This document shows positions 16,483 to 24,974 of a stretch of DNA of 64,000 nt, piece by piece. A program made the position numbers and the translations under genes. Source of the DNA: Burkholderia sp. S171 (GTDB lineage Bacteria > Pseudomonadota > Gammaproteobacteria > Burkholderiales > Burkholderiaceae); contig NZ_LMUF01000035.1 of NCBI RefSeq assembly GCF_009766085.1, forward strand, positions 96,936 to 160,935, in the 5' to 3' direction. Below the pieces are notes generated by a model. The model was given only the letters and a program-made list of their open reading frames with translations. It was not told the DNA's origin and made no database searches. Position 1 is the stretch's first letter, and the number at the start of each line of letters is the position of its first letter.

Positions 16483-17394
16483 TTAAAAGGCGCGGGGCTC
16501 GCTCAAGCGCTTTATCCATTCGCGCTGGCCGCTTAGTTCCTCGAAACCAAGCTGCTCGAGTAGAGGAGCAACCGGGGCCGGATTCAGATCGGTCGAGCAG
16601 ACGATGTGGTCATACCCGGACTCAGTGGCAAACGTCACGCACGCGTTGATCAAACGACGGGCGATGCCACCCCGCCTTACACCGGGTTCCGCGAACAACG
16701 CCGAAAGCCGTGCACTCCCGGCTGACTCCCCGATCAGCAGGCTCGCACCCACGCTGACGCCGTCCTGCTCGGCGATCCAGCACCCATTGCGCAGCGGATC
16801 GGGTGCGGTCAGATAATCCGCTACGACCGTCGCTGTACGCGTTTCCCGCTCACGTTGCGCTTGCATTCCACCCGGGGCAAGTTGCGCCTCACGCTCGACA
16901 ATCCAGCCGAAATCACCGGGTCGCGGACCGCGTAGCCGAACGCGCGGCGCTTCGTCGTTCGGCCCAAGCAGGCGCTGGACGCACCCCATCGATGCAAGCA
17001 ATTGCGCGCGTTCGTCCGGCGTCATTGCGTCCAGCGTCGCCGATACGTCGTCGCGAACGTGCGTGGTTACCGCAGCCAGCGCCATCTCTCCGGCCGTGGT
17101 CAATAAAACCTGGTTGCGTCGGGCATCGCCGGAAAATGGATGTCGCTCGATCAAGCCTGCGCCCTCGAATTGCGTCAGCATCCGGCTCAGATAACCGGTA
17201 TCGAGTCCTAACGTGCGCGAGATATCCGCAGCCGCGCACGTGCCGGCATGCATGACGGCAAACAGCACACGCATTTCAGTCAGCGACAGCGCGCTGTGCT
17301 CGACCAACTCATGGGGTGCCCTGACGTGGCACGCATAAAACCATTGGAAGCGGCGCACCGCGTCCGTCAGGCCGTCGTTCGTGAAACTGTCCAT
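16483..17394 (-). CDS. MarR-type regulator fused to GNAT acetyltransferase
   Basis: A 303-residue two-domain protein. Residues 1-140 form a MarR winged helix (HAGTCAAADISRTLGLDTGYLSRMLTQFE and the RNQVLLTTAGE wing). Residues 150-303 form a GNAT acetyltransferase with the acetyl-CoA loop RRGGIARRLINACV. Such fusions are common in proteobacteria and may sense and acetylate a small molecule; the target is unknown. It is divergent from the nag operon across 670 bp. Confidence 0.9.
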   Translation of the reverse strand: MDSFTNDGLTDAVRRFQWFYACHVRAPHELVEHSALSLTEMRVLFAVMHAGTCAAADISRTLGLDTGYLSRMLTQFEGAGLIERHPFSGDARRNQVLLTTAGEMALAAVTTHVRDDVSATLDAMTPDERAQLLASMGCVQRLLGPNDEAPRVRLRGPRPGDFGWIVEREAQLAPGGMQAQRERETRTATVVADYLTAPDPLRNGCWIAEQDGVSVGASLLIGESAGSARLSALFAEPGVRRGGIARRLINACVTFATESGYDHIVCSTDLNPAPVAPLLEQLGFEELSGQREWIKRLSEPRAF

Positions 17395-17672
17395 ACCCGC
17401 CTCGCTCTCTCGTTTTTATGCCGTTCACCGTTTCTCCCAGCGAATCGATCGAGTCCATTGTGCCGATAAAAAGCATGACCGTGCACAAGAGCGTTAGCGG
17501 CACCTCTTGCGGCTGACCAAGGGCGTCTATAGTGTGTAGACCAGCCGAGTCAAAGTGGGCTGCATTCAAGGGTAATCACTGATACGAAAGCATCTGCGAA
17601 ATAAATTTGAGATGCGTTCAACCTATTGATAATTAACAACTTTGTTCAATAGTCGGTAATTGATTTCTGAAA

Positions 17673-17700
17673 TTGACTGGTATTATTTTGGTTATATAAT
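17673..17700 (+). promoter_or_regulatory. Sigma-70 promoter of the nag operon
   Basis: TTGACT (17673-17678), a 16-bp spacer and a perfect TATAAT (17695-17700) in AT-rich DNA. Transcription would begin near 17707, leaving a long untranslated leader before nagA at 18065. Confidence 0.75.
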
Positions 17701-17712
17701 GGGCTCGCCAAA

Positions 17713-17785
17713 GACACCGGTTTTGCGACCATTCTTATGCACATTCGATCTGTGAATCGATCGTCAAAATTGGTCGCAAAGTGTC
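17713..17785 (+). promoter_or_regulatory. Large inverted repeat in the nagA leader
   Basis: TTTGCGACCA (17722-17731) pairs perfectly with TGGTCGCAAA (17771-17780). GACAC (17713-17717) can extend the stem with GTGTC (17781-17785) across a 4-nt bulge. A second GGTGTC (17792-17797) could compete for GACACC. It may be an operator in DNA or a switching hairpin in RNA; the regulator is unknown. Confidence 0.5.
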
Positions 17786-18064
17786 AATCAAGGTGTCCGG
17801 CTGCCATCCTGTCGTTGCGTTCCATGCATCAAGCCTCGCGCCAGAGTCTGTTCACTATCGGATCGGCGAGACGTCGAAACAGGCGTCGCAAAACAACTCC
17901 AGGGGCGAAAAGCGCCATCGCGGGGAATCGCTGAAGTCGTTTCATCAGCGAATTCCGGCCTGCTCGCAGCGGGTGCGACGGTCTTTGAGCTTCATCACGC
18001 GCGCAGCGCGCACCGCCAGACGCGTCTAACGCACGTCAAGCGGTACGTTTCACGAGAGAGATTC

Positions 18065-19168
18065 ATGCTGAAAGGAAACATCCTGACGACCGACGGCTGG
18101 ATATACGGCACGGTCGAGTTTGCGAACGGACGGGTGACCGCGCTCGAAGGCGCGCGCGTGGACCCGAAGACCAATGACGCGCCGTATATCCTGCCGGGTT
18201 TCGTCGACTGCCACGTGCATGGCGGCGGCGGTGCGGACATCATGGAAGGCGGTGACGCAGCAAGCATCGTTTCGCGCGAGCACGCGAAGCACGGCACTAC
18301 CAGCATGCTCGCCACCACCATGACCGCTCCACGCGACGAACTCATGGCAGTCGTCGCGGGTCTCGGTGAACAATCCATCCGCCGCGCGCCCGGCGGCGCC
18401 CGTGTGCTGGGCGTGCATCTGGAAGGTCCTTATATCAATCCCGGCAAGCTTGGCGCGCAGCCCGATGCGGCCGCAGTCGCCGTCCGGGACGAAGTGCTGA
18501 AGTACTTGTCGCTCGCGCCCATCCGCGTGGTCACGATTGCGCCGGAAATCTCCGGGCATATTGAAGTGATCCAGGAAATGGCAGCGCGCGGCGTACGTGT
18601 GCAAGTGGGCCATTCGCTCGCGACTTACGACGACGCAGTCAATGCGCTCAAACACGGCGCACGCGGTTTCACGCACTTGTTCAACGCCATGTCGCCGCTG
18701 CATCACCGCGATCCGGGCGTGGTCGGTGCCGCGCTCGCGCATGCCGAGTACGCCGAACTGATTCCCGATCTTATACACGTGCATCCCGGTGCGATCCGCG
18801 CCGCGCTGCGCGCCATTCCGCGCCTGTACGTGGTGACCGACAGCACCTCGGCGGCCGGTATGCCCGACGGCGAATATCGCCTGGGCAGCCAGCACGTCAC
18901 GAAGTGCATGGGCGGCGTGCGTCTTGCCGACGGCACGCTCGCCGGCAGCACGCTGACCATGGATCAGGCGCTGCGCAATCTTGTCTCCATCGGCTTGCCG
19001 ATGGCGGACGTTTCCAATCGCCTGTCACGCTACGCCGCCGATTATCTCGGCCTTGAGGACAGAGGCCGGATCGCGCGTGGCGCGTGGGCGGACCTCGTTG
19101 TTTTCGATCGCGAACTTGCGTTGACGGCTACTTATGTAGAAGGTGAATCAATTGTCGAATATGCTTGA
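18065..19168 (+). CDS. nagA: N-acetylglucosamine-6-phosphate deacetylase
   Basis: A 367-residue amidohydrolase that removes acetate from GlcNAc-6-P after PTS uptake. The metal site begins with DCHVHGGGGADIMEG near residue 51, followed by HLEGPYINP, the catalytic HLFNAMSPLHHRDPG and TDSTSAAGMPDGEY with the active-site Asp. First gene of a four-gene operon. GAGAGATTC precedes the ATG. Confidence 0.96.
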   Translation: MLKGNILTTDGWIYGTVEFANGRVTALEGARVDPKTNDAPYILPGFVDCHVHGGGGADIMEGGDAASIVSREHAKHGTTSMLATTMTAPRDELMAVVAGLGEQSIRRAPGGARVLGVHLEGPYINPGKLGAQPDAAAVAVRDEVLKYLSLAPIRVVTIAPEISGHIEVIQEMAARGVRVQVGHSLATYDDAVNALKHGARGFTHLFNAMSPLHHRDPGVVGAALAHAEYAELIPDLIHVHPGAIRAALRAIPRLYVVTDSTSAAGMPDGEYRLGSQHVTKCMGGVRLADGTLAGSTLTMDQALRNLVSIGLPMADVSNRLSRYAADYLGLEDRGRIARGAWADLVVFDRELALTATYVEGESIVEYA

Positions 19169-20168
19169 CGAGGCGCTGGCCTCCGCCGACGTGGTGGTTG
19201 CCCAGCTCGCCGATACTTCCCATATCGAAGCACTCGCCGCACGGCTCGCCGAAGAGCCGCGCCACGTTGCGCTGACCGTTGCACGCGGTTCATCGGATCA
19301 CGCCGCCAGTTACTTCGCAGGCCTGACCATGAGCCGTATCGGCGTGCCGGTCGCTTCGTTGCCCATGTCGGTTGCGACCTTGCAGCAGGCGCCCTTGCGC
19401 GTGAAAGGCCAACTGGCTGTCGCGTTCTCGCAGTCCGGCAAGAGTCCTGACCTGATCGGCACAATGCAGGCGTTGCGTGCCGCCGGCGCGCTGACCGTGG
19501 CCGCCGTCAACGCGCCCGGTTCGCCGCTCGCCGAAGCGTGTGAATGGAATCTGCCGCTGCTAGCCGGGCCGGAATTGTCGGTGGCGGCGACTAAAAGCTA
19601 TATCGCGATGTTGTCGCTGTCGGCGATCGTGATTGCGCACGTGCAGAAAGACGTCGAGTTGCTAAGCGCCTTGAAAACGCTGCCCGACGCATTGCGCGCA
19701 GCGGGCAAGCTCGACTGGTCGCACGCTGTCGATGAACTGAAAAACGTTGACCGCATGATCGTGATCGGCCGTGGACTCGGTCTCGCGATTGCCCAGGAAG
19801 CGGCGCTGAAGTTGAAGGAAACATCGGGCATCCAGGCCGAAGCGTTCTCTAGTGCAGAAGTGCGGCATGGCCCGATGGAGCTCATCGGCGCGGACTATCC
19901 GCTGCTGGTGTTCGCACCGCGCGGTCCGGAACAGGCCGGTTTGATCCAGCTTGCCCGCGATATGCGCGCGCGTGGCGCACGCGTGTTGCTCGCCGCGCCC
20001 GCCGATATTCCCGAAGCCACGTTGCCGCTGGTCGAGACGGCGCATTTCGCGCTCGATCCGATCGCCGCAATCCTGTCCTTCTATGTGATGGCCGACGCCC
20101 TGGCTGCTGCGCGCGGGCGTAATCCCGACGCGCCGCGCCATCTGGCCAAAGTCACCGAAACCCGTTAA
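19152..20168 (+). CDS. SIS-domain glucosamine-6-phosphate deaminase (NagB-II type)
   Basis: About 338 residues with two SIS sugar-isomerase folds, resembling the isomerase half of GlmS (VARGSSDHAASYFAG, SQSGKSPDLIGTMQ, KETSGIQAEAFSSAEVRHGP). In this operon it should turn glucosamine-6-P into fructose-6-P and ammonia. It overlaps the end of nagA. The start is uncertain: TTG 19152 has AGGTGA 5 nt upstream, while ATG 19161 and GTG 19143 are poorly spaced. Confidence 0.88.
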   Translation: MSNMLDEALASADVVVAQLADTSHIEALAARLAEEPRHVALTVARGSSDHAASYFAGLTMSRIGVPVASLPMSVATLQQAPLRVKGQLAVAFSQSGKSPDLIGTMQALRAAGALTVAAVNAPGSPLAEACEWNLPLLAGPELSVAATKSYIAMLSLSAIVIAHVQKDVELLSALKTLPDALRAAGKLDWSHAVDELKNVDRMIVIGRGLGLAIAQEAALKLKETSGIQAEAFSSAEVRHGPMELIGADYPLLVFAPRGPEQAGLIQLARDMRARGARVLLAAPADIPEATLPLVETAHFALDPIAAILSFYVMADALAAARGRNPDAPRHLAKVTETR

Positions 20169-20182
20169 TCGAGAGTCATCCG

Positions 20183-22774
20183 ATGCGTCGTGCCGAGGAG
20201 TCCCTGTTGAATCATTCCCCTGAAAACCCGAACGATTTCGTGTTGCTCGCGCCGTTCACCGGCCCGATGGTGCCGCTCGCCGATGTCCCCGATCCTGTGT
20301 TTGCGGACGGCATGTTCGGCGATGGTATTGGCATCGATCCGCTGACAGGTGTGCTGCTTTCACCCTGCGATGGCGTCATCACGCATCTCGCCCGCACACA
20401 TCACGCTGTGACTTTGCGCACGCCGCAAGGCGCGGAAATCCTGGTGCATATCGGTATCGATACGGTCGAGCTAGCGGGAAAAGGTTTCACGCCGAAGGTC
20501 GAGCAGGGCGCGAGCGTGCGTGCCGGCCAGGTGTTGATCGAATTCGACGCCGACTACGTCGCGCAGCACGCGCCAAGCCTCGTTTCCGTGATCGCGATCG
20601 CCAATAGCGACGCGTTCGAGGTGGTCGACCGCGCCGGCCGCGGCATGCTGAAAGCGGGCGAAAGCCAGTTGCTCGTGCTGCGCGGCAAAGGCGGCGTGAA
20701 AGCGGACGCGGCTCGCAGCGACTCGAATTTCACCGACGAAGCGCGCCGCAACGTGACGCTCGCGCATGCCGGCGGTTTGCACGCGCGGCCTGCCGCACGC
20801 GCCCGCGAAGCGGCGCGCGGTTTCGACGCCAAGGTGGAAGTGCGTTTCAACGGTCGTAAAGCGCCGATTGAAAGCGTGGTCGGTTTGCTCGGACTGGGCG
20901 CAGGCGAAGGCGCGACGGTCGAATTGCTTGGCGTAGGCGCGCAAGCCGCGGCAGCGGTAGAAGCGGTCGCGGCGGAACTGCTGCGCGAAGCGCATGGTGA
21001 AGTGGAAGAGAAACCGGCGCGGTCGCAATCGCCCGCGCCGGTTGCTGTCTCACGTGAGCCCGGCAAGCCACTTGATCCAAATACGATTGCGGGCGTATGC
21101 GCATCGCCGGGAATTGCGGTTGGCAAACTCGTGCGCTGGGACAATCAGGACATCGCGCCGCCTGAGCAGGCAACAGGGACATCGGCCGCTGAGAGCCGCT
21201 CGCTGGACAAAGCCATTGCAACCATAGACGCGGAACTGGACGAAACCGTCCGTACTGCTTCGCAACGTGGTGCGGTCGGTGAAGCGGGAATTTTCGCGGT
21301 GCATCGCGTATTGCTGGAAGACCCCACGCTGCTCGACGCCGCGCGCGATCTGATCAGCCTCGGCAAGAGCGCCGGGTTTGCGTGGCGTGAAGCGATTCGT
21401 GCGCAGATCGTGGTGCTGTCGACTATCGAAGACACGTTGCTGGCTGAACGTGCATCGGATCTTCGCGATATCGAAAAGCGCGTGCTGCGCGCGCTCGGTT
21501 ATACGAACACGGCGGCACGCGAGTTGCCCGACGAAGCCGTGCTCGCCGCCGATGAATTCACCCCCTCCGACCTCTCGTCTCTCGACCGCACGCGCGTAAC
21601 GGCGCTGGTGATGGCACGCGGCGGCGCGACGTCGCACGCGGCGATCATCGCGCGCCAGATCGGCATTCCGGCCCTGGTCGCGGTGGGCGACGCGCTGCAC
21701 GCTATTCCCGACGGCACGCAGGTCGTGGTCGATGCATCCGCCGGTCGGCTGGAGCACGCGCCCACCGCACTCGATGTAGAACGCGCGCGCCTCGAGCGCC
21801 AGCGTCTCGCGGGTGTGCGCGAGGTGAACCGGCGCACGTCACAGGAAGCGGCAGCGACACACGACGGCCGCACGATTGAAGTCGCGGCGAACATCGCGAC
21901 ACTTGAAGACGCAAAGACTGCCGTCGATAACGGCGCGGACGCGGTCGGCCTCCTGCGCACGGAACTGTTGTTCATTCATCGCCAGACGGCGCCTACGGCG
22001 GACGAACATAAAGAAAGCTATCAATCGATCGTGGGCGCGTTGAACGGGCGCACGGCGATTATCCGCACGCTCGACGTGGGCGCGGACAAGGAAGTCGATT
22101 ACCTCACGCTGCCGCCTGAAACGAACCCGGCGCTGGGCTTGCGCGGCATTCGGCTGGCACAGGTGCGCCCCGATCTCCTCGACGACCAGTTGCGTGGTCT
22201 GCTCGCGGTGAAACCGTTCGGTACGGTGCGCATTCTCCTGCCTATGGTCACCGACTCCGGCGAACTCGTGCGCCTGAGAAAGCGCATCGACGAACTCGCG
22301 GCGGAAATTGGCCGGACCGATCCCATTCAAGTGGGCGTGATGATCGAAGTGCCGTCGGCGGCGCTGCTGGCCGATCAACTCGCTCGACACGCGGATTTCC
22401 TGTCTATCGGCACGAACGATCTCACGCAATACACGCTCGCGATGGACCGTTGCCAGGCCGATCTCGCGGCCCAGGCCGACGGTTTGCATCCTGCGGTGCT
22501 GCGCCTGATCAAGGCCGCAACGGACGGCGCGGCGAAACACGGCAAGTGGGTCGGCGTGTGCGGTGCGCTGGCCGGCGATCCGGTCGCCGTGCCCTTGCTC
22601 GTGGGCCTTGGCGTGACGGAATTGTCGGTGGATCCGGTTTCGGTTCCCGGCATCAAGGCGCTCGTGCGCAAACTCGATTACCCACTGTGCCGTCAGCGCG
22701 CTGAGGACGCCTTGGCGCTCGAATCAGCACAGGCAGTAAGAGCAGCAAGCCGCGAAATCTGGCCGCTGGACTAA
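20183..22774 (+). CDS. Fused EIIA-HPr-EI phosphotransferase of the GlcNAc PTS
   Basis: An 863-residue fusion carrying the soluble PTS relay. The EIIA-Glc-like domain (1 to about 165) has its phospho-His at His89 (VHIGID). The HPr domain (about 188-275) has GLHARPAA with His200 and a serine at 231, spaced exactly like HPr Ser46. The enzyme I domain (about 300-863) has GGATSHAAI with His485. It carries phosphate from PEP to NagE. Often called nagF or ptsP in relatives. Confidence 0.94.
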   Translation: MRRAEESLLNHSPENPNDFVLLAPFTGPMVPLADVPDPVFADGMFGDGIGIDPLTGVLLSPCDGVITHLARTHHAVTLRTPQGAEILVHIGIDTVELAGKGFTPKVEQGASVRAGQVLIEFDADYVAQHAPSLVSVIAIANSDAFEVVDRAGRGMLKAGESQLLVLRGKGGVKADAARSDSNFTDEARRNVTLAHAGGLHARPAARAREAARGFDAKVEVRFNGRKAPIESVVGLLGLGAGEGATVELLGVGAQAAAAVEAVAAELLREAHGEVEEKPARSQSPAPVAVSREPGKPLDPNTIAGVCASPGIAVGKLVRWDNQDIAPPEQATGTSAAESRSLDKAIATIDAELDETVRTASQRGAVGEAGIFAVHRVLLEDPTLLDAARDLISLGKSAGFAWREAIRAQIVVLSTIEDTLLAERASDLRDIEKRVLRALGYTNTAARELPDEAVLAADEFTPSDLSSLDRTRVTALVMARGGATSHAAIIARQIGIPALVAVGDALHAIPDGTQVVVDASAGRLEHAPTALDVERARLERQRLAGVREVNRRTSQEAAATHDGRTIEVAANIATLEDAKTAVDNGADAVGLLRTELLFIHRQTAPTADEHKESYQSIVGALNGRTAIIRTLDVGADKEVDYLTLPPETNPALGLRGIRLAQVRPDLLDDQLRGLLAVKPFGTVRILLPMVTDSGELVRLRKRIDELAAEIGRTDPIQVGVMIEVPSAALLADQLARHADFLSIGTNDLTQYTLAMDRCQADLAAQADGLHPAVLRLIKAATDGAAKHGKWVGVCGALAGDPVAVPLLVGLGVTELSVDPVSVPGIKALVRKLDYPLCRQRAEDALALESAQAVRAASREIWPLD

Positions 22775-22883
22775 CACGTCCGTCCGGCAGTCAGCCTTCG
22801 CGTTTATTAGTAAAAAAAGCTTCGATCGACAACCTGTTGCACCAACACGATCAACGACAAGACACTTATCTCTGGAGAACCTG

Positions 22884-24656
22884 ATGGACGCTAACCTGTT
22901 TGCGAGAATGCAGCGTCTCGGCCGCGCGCTGATGCTGCCGATCGCCGTGCTACCGGTGGCCGGGCTGCTATTACGCCTCGGCCAGCCGGATGTCTTCAAC
23001 ATCAAGATGATCGCCGATGCTGGCGATACGATCTTTACAAACCTGCCACTCTTGTTCGCCATCGGCGTGGCGGTTGGTTTTGCGAAGGACAATAACGGTA
23101 CGGCCGGTCTGGCGGGCGCGATCGGTTACCTGATCGAAATCGCAGTGATGAAGGACATCAACGACAAGCTCAACATGGGCGTGCTGTCGGGGATCGTTGC
23201 AGGTTGCGTGGCCGGGTTCCTCTACAACAAGTACAAAGACATCAAGTTGCCTGAATACCTCGCGTTCTTCGGAGGGAAACGCTTCGTGCCGATTGTCACG
23301 GGGGTGACCTGTCTGGTGATCGGGATTGTCCTGGGCTATGTCTGGGCACCGGTCCAGGCGGCTATCGATGCAGCCGGCGGCTGGCTGACCGGCGCAGGCG
23401 CACTGGGCGTGTTCGTGTTCGGCGTGCTGAACCGGATCCTGCTCGTGACGGGTCTGCACCACATCATCAACTCGCTTGCATGGTTCGTGTTCGGTTCGTA
23501 CACGCCCCCGGGCGGCGGCGCGGCGGTGACGGGCGACTTGCATCGCTTCTTTGCCGGCGATAAAACCGCAGGCGGCTTCATGACGGGTTTCTTCCCGGTC
23601 ATGATGTTCGGCTTGCCGGCAGCGTGTCTGGCCATGTTCCATGAAGCACCGAAGGAACGCCGCGCCATGGTTGGCGGCTTGCTCTTCTCGATGGCCCTGA
23701 CCGCGTTCCTGACGGGCGTGACCGAGCCGATCGAATACACCTTCATGTTCCTCGCACCGGCGCTGTACGCGATCCACGCGGTGCTGACGGGCTTGTCGCT
23801 TGCCATCTGCTCGGCGTTGGGTATTCACCTGGGCTTCACGTTCTCGGCTGGTGCTATCGACTATGTGCTGAACTACGGTCTCTCGCAGCGCGGCTGGCTG
23901 GCGATTCCGGTGGGCATTGTCTACGCCGTGGTCTATTACGGGCTGTTCCGCTTCTTCATCCGCAAGTTCAACATGGCAACGCCAGGCCGTGAGCCTGCTA
24001 CGACCGACGCAGAAGTCGACTCGTATGACAACACGGGCTTCGTTTCCCCGACAGCCGGTGCTACCGTGCCGCGCGCCGTGCGTTACATCGCGGCTTTGGG
24101 CGGTGCGTCGAACCTGACGCTCGTCGATGCTTGCACGACCCGTCTGCGTCTTTCGGTGGTGGATTCGGCGAAGGTGTCGGAACCCGAGTTGAAGGCAATT
24201 GGCGCACGCGGCGTGTTGAAACGCGGTGCGACGAGTGTGCAGGTCATCATTGGACCGGAAGCCGATCTCATCTCCGATGAAATCCGCACCGAACTCGAAC
24301 GTACATCCGCAGGCGGCGCAACCCGGGCTTCGTCCGCTCCGGCTGCTGCTGTGCCCCTGGCCGCAGTTCCTGCAGGTGAGCAAGGCCCGCTCGATCCGGA
24401 CCCGGTGCGCTGGCTCGCCGTGTTTGGTGGCGCGACCAACGTGGCATCGCTCGATGCCGTCGCAGCGACGCGCCTGCGCGTAGTGGTTCGCGATCCGTCG
24501 TCGGTGGATCGTCAACGGTTGTCGTCGCTTGACGTAGCTTGGGTGTCGGCCGATACGTTCCACATTGTTGTGGGCAACGCGGCGGATCGTTATGCCCGCA
24601 CGCTGGCAACGCGCTTGTCGGCTACGGGTGGCGGAGCGTCGCCGATGCCGGCGTAA
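22884..24656 (+). CDS. nagE: PTS N-acetylglucosamine transporter EIICB with an extra EIIB-like domain
   Basis: A 590-residue permease that imports and phosphorylates GlcNAc. The EIIC membrane domain spans about residues 1-375. A first EIIB domain (about 390-465) has the phospho-cysteine in VDACTTRLRL (Cys417). A second EIIB-like domain (about 505-580) repeats the fold (VRWLAVFGGATNVASLDA) but has Ala527 where the Cys belongs, so it cannot carry phosphate there. EIIA is supplied by the upstream fusion. Last gene of the operon. Confidence 0.95.
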   Translation: MDANLFARMQRLGRALMLPIAVLPVAGLLLRLGQPDVFNIKMIADAGDTIFTNLPLLFAIGVAVGFAKDNNGTAGLAGAIGYLIEIAVMKDINDKLNMGVLSGIVAGCVAGFLYNKYKDIKLPEYLAFFGGKRFVPIVTGVTCLVIGIVLGYVWAPVQAAIDAAGGWLTGAGALGVFVFGVLNRILLVTGLHHIINSLAWFVFGSYTPPGGGAAVTGDLHRFFAGDKTAGGFMTGFFPVMMFGLPAACLAMFHEAPKERRAMVGGLLFSMALTAFLTGVTEPIEYTFMFLAPALYAIHAVLTGLSLAICSALGIHLGFTFSAGAIDYVLNYGLSQRGWLAIPVGIVYAVVYYGLFRFFIRKFNMATPGREPATTDAEVDSYDNTGFVSPTAGATVPRAVRYIAALGGASNLTLVDACTTRLRLSVVDSAKVSEPELKAIGARGVLKRGATSVQVIIGPEADLISDEIRTELERTSAGGATRASSAPAAAVPLAAVPAGEQGPLDPDPVRWLAVFGGATNVASLDAVAATRLRVVVRDPSSVDRQRLSSLDVAWVSADTFHIVVGNAADRYARTLATRLSATGGGASPMPA

Positions 24657-24974
24657 CTTCTTAGCGCGTAGTTCGCGGCCGGGTTTTTTGATCGCTCGGT
24701 CGCCGGTTTGAAATTTCCTTTTGATTTACTTTTAAGACCCGGCATGACGAAAGTCATGATCCGGGTCTATTATTTGTATCTCAAACAATAAGTAAACCTA
24801 ATTAATTACTCATTTGCAACGAGTTCTACAGTCGTTTCCGTTTCATCAAGCATCGCGCGCAGAAAAATTGGCAATCGATACCATCGTTACCAGTCGATTA
24901 ATAAAGATAACTAATTAAATAATGTAGCGAAACCAATTCACCTAACGTTTCCGTTTTCCCATCAGGAGTCGTTC
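24657..24974. other. AT-rich intergenic region before the DUF1996 gene
   Basis: About 320 bp. The left part holds the nag terminator (24735-24780). The right 200 bp is clearly more AT-rich than the neighbouring genes and rich in TAATTA-like words. It may contain the promoter of the next gene, but I cannot pick one with confidence. Confidence 0.55.
24735..24780 (+). terminator. Terminator of the nag operon
   Basis: A hairpin of AGACCCGG-CATGAC, loop GAAA, GTCATG-(AT)-CCGGGTCT (24735-24768), followed by ATTATTTGTAT. The stem is strong and the T-run interrupted; it lies about 80 bp after the nagE stop. Confidence 0.8.

Larger units (their letters stand above)
17395..18064. other. Intergenic region and long leader of the nag operon
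   Basis: A 670-bp gap. From left to right it holds an imperfect palindrome near the MarR-GNAT start (17525-17541), an AT-rich stretch with a clear forward promoter (17673-17700), and a leader of about 355 nt before nagA with a large inverted repeat (17713-17785). Short open frames at 17737-17934 and 17781-18029 look non-coding. No GntR-type regulator gene is present. Confidence 0.65.

Noticed and set aside
17737..18029. Small frames in the nagA leader
   Set aside because: Arg/Ser-rich products, no binding site, and they overlap the predicted leader hairpin; more likely untranslated RNA.
22971..24563. A 530-codon reverse frame opposite nagE
   Set aside because: His/Arg-rich shadow of a conserved permease with no ribosome binding site or domain.
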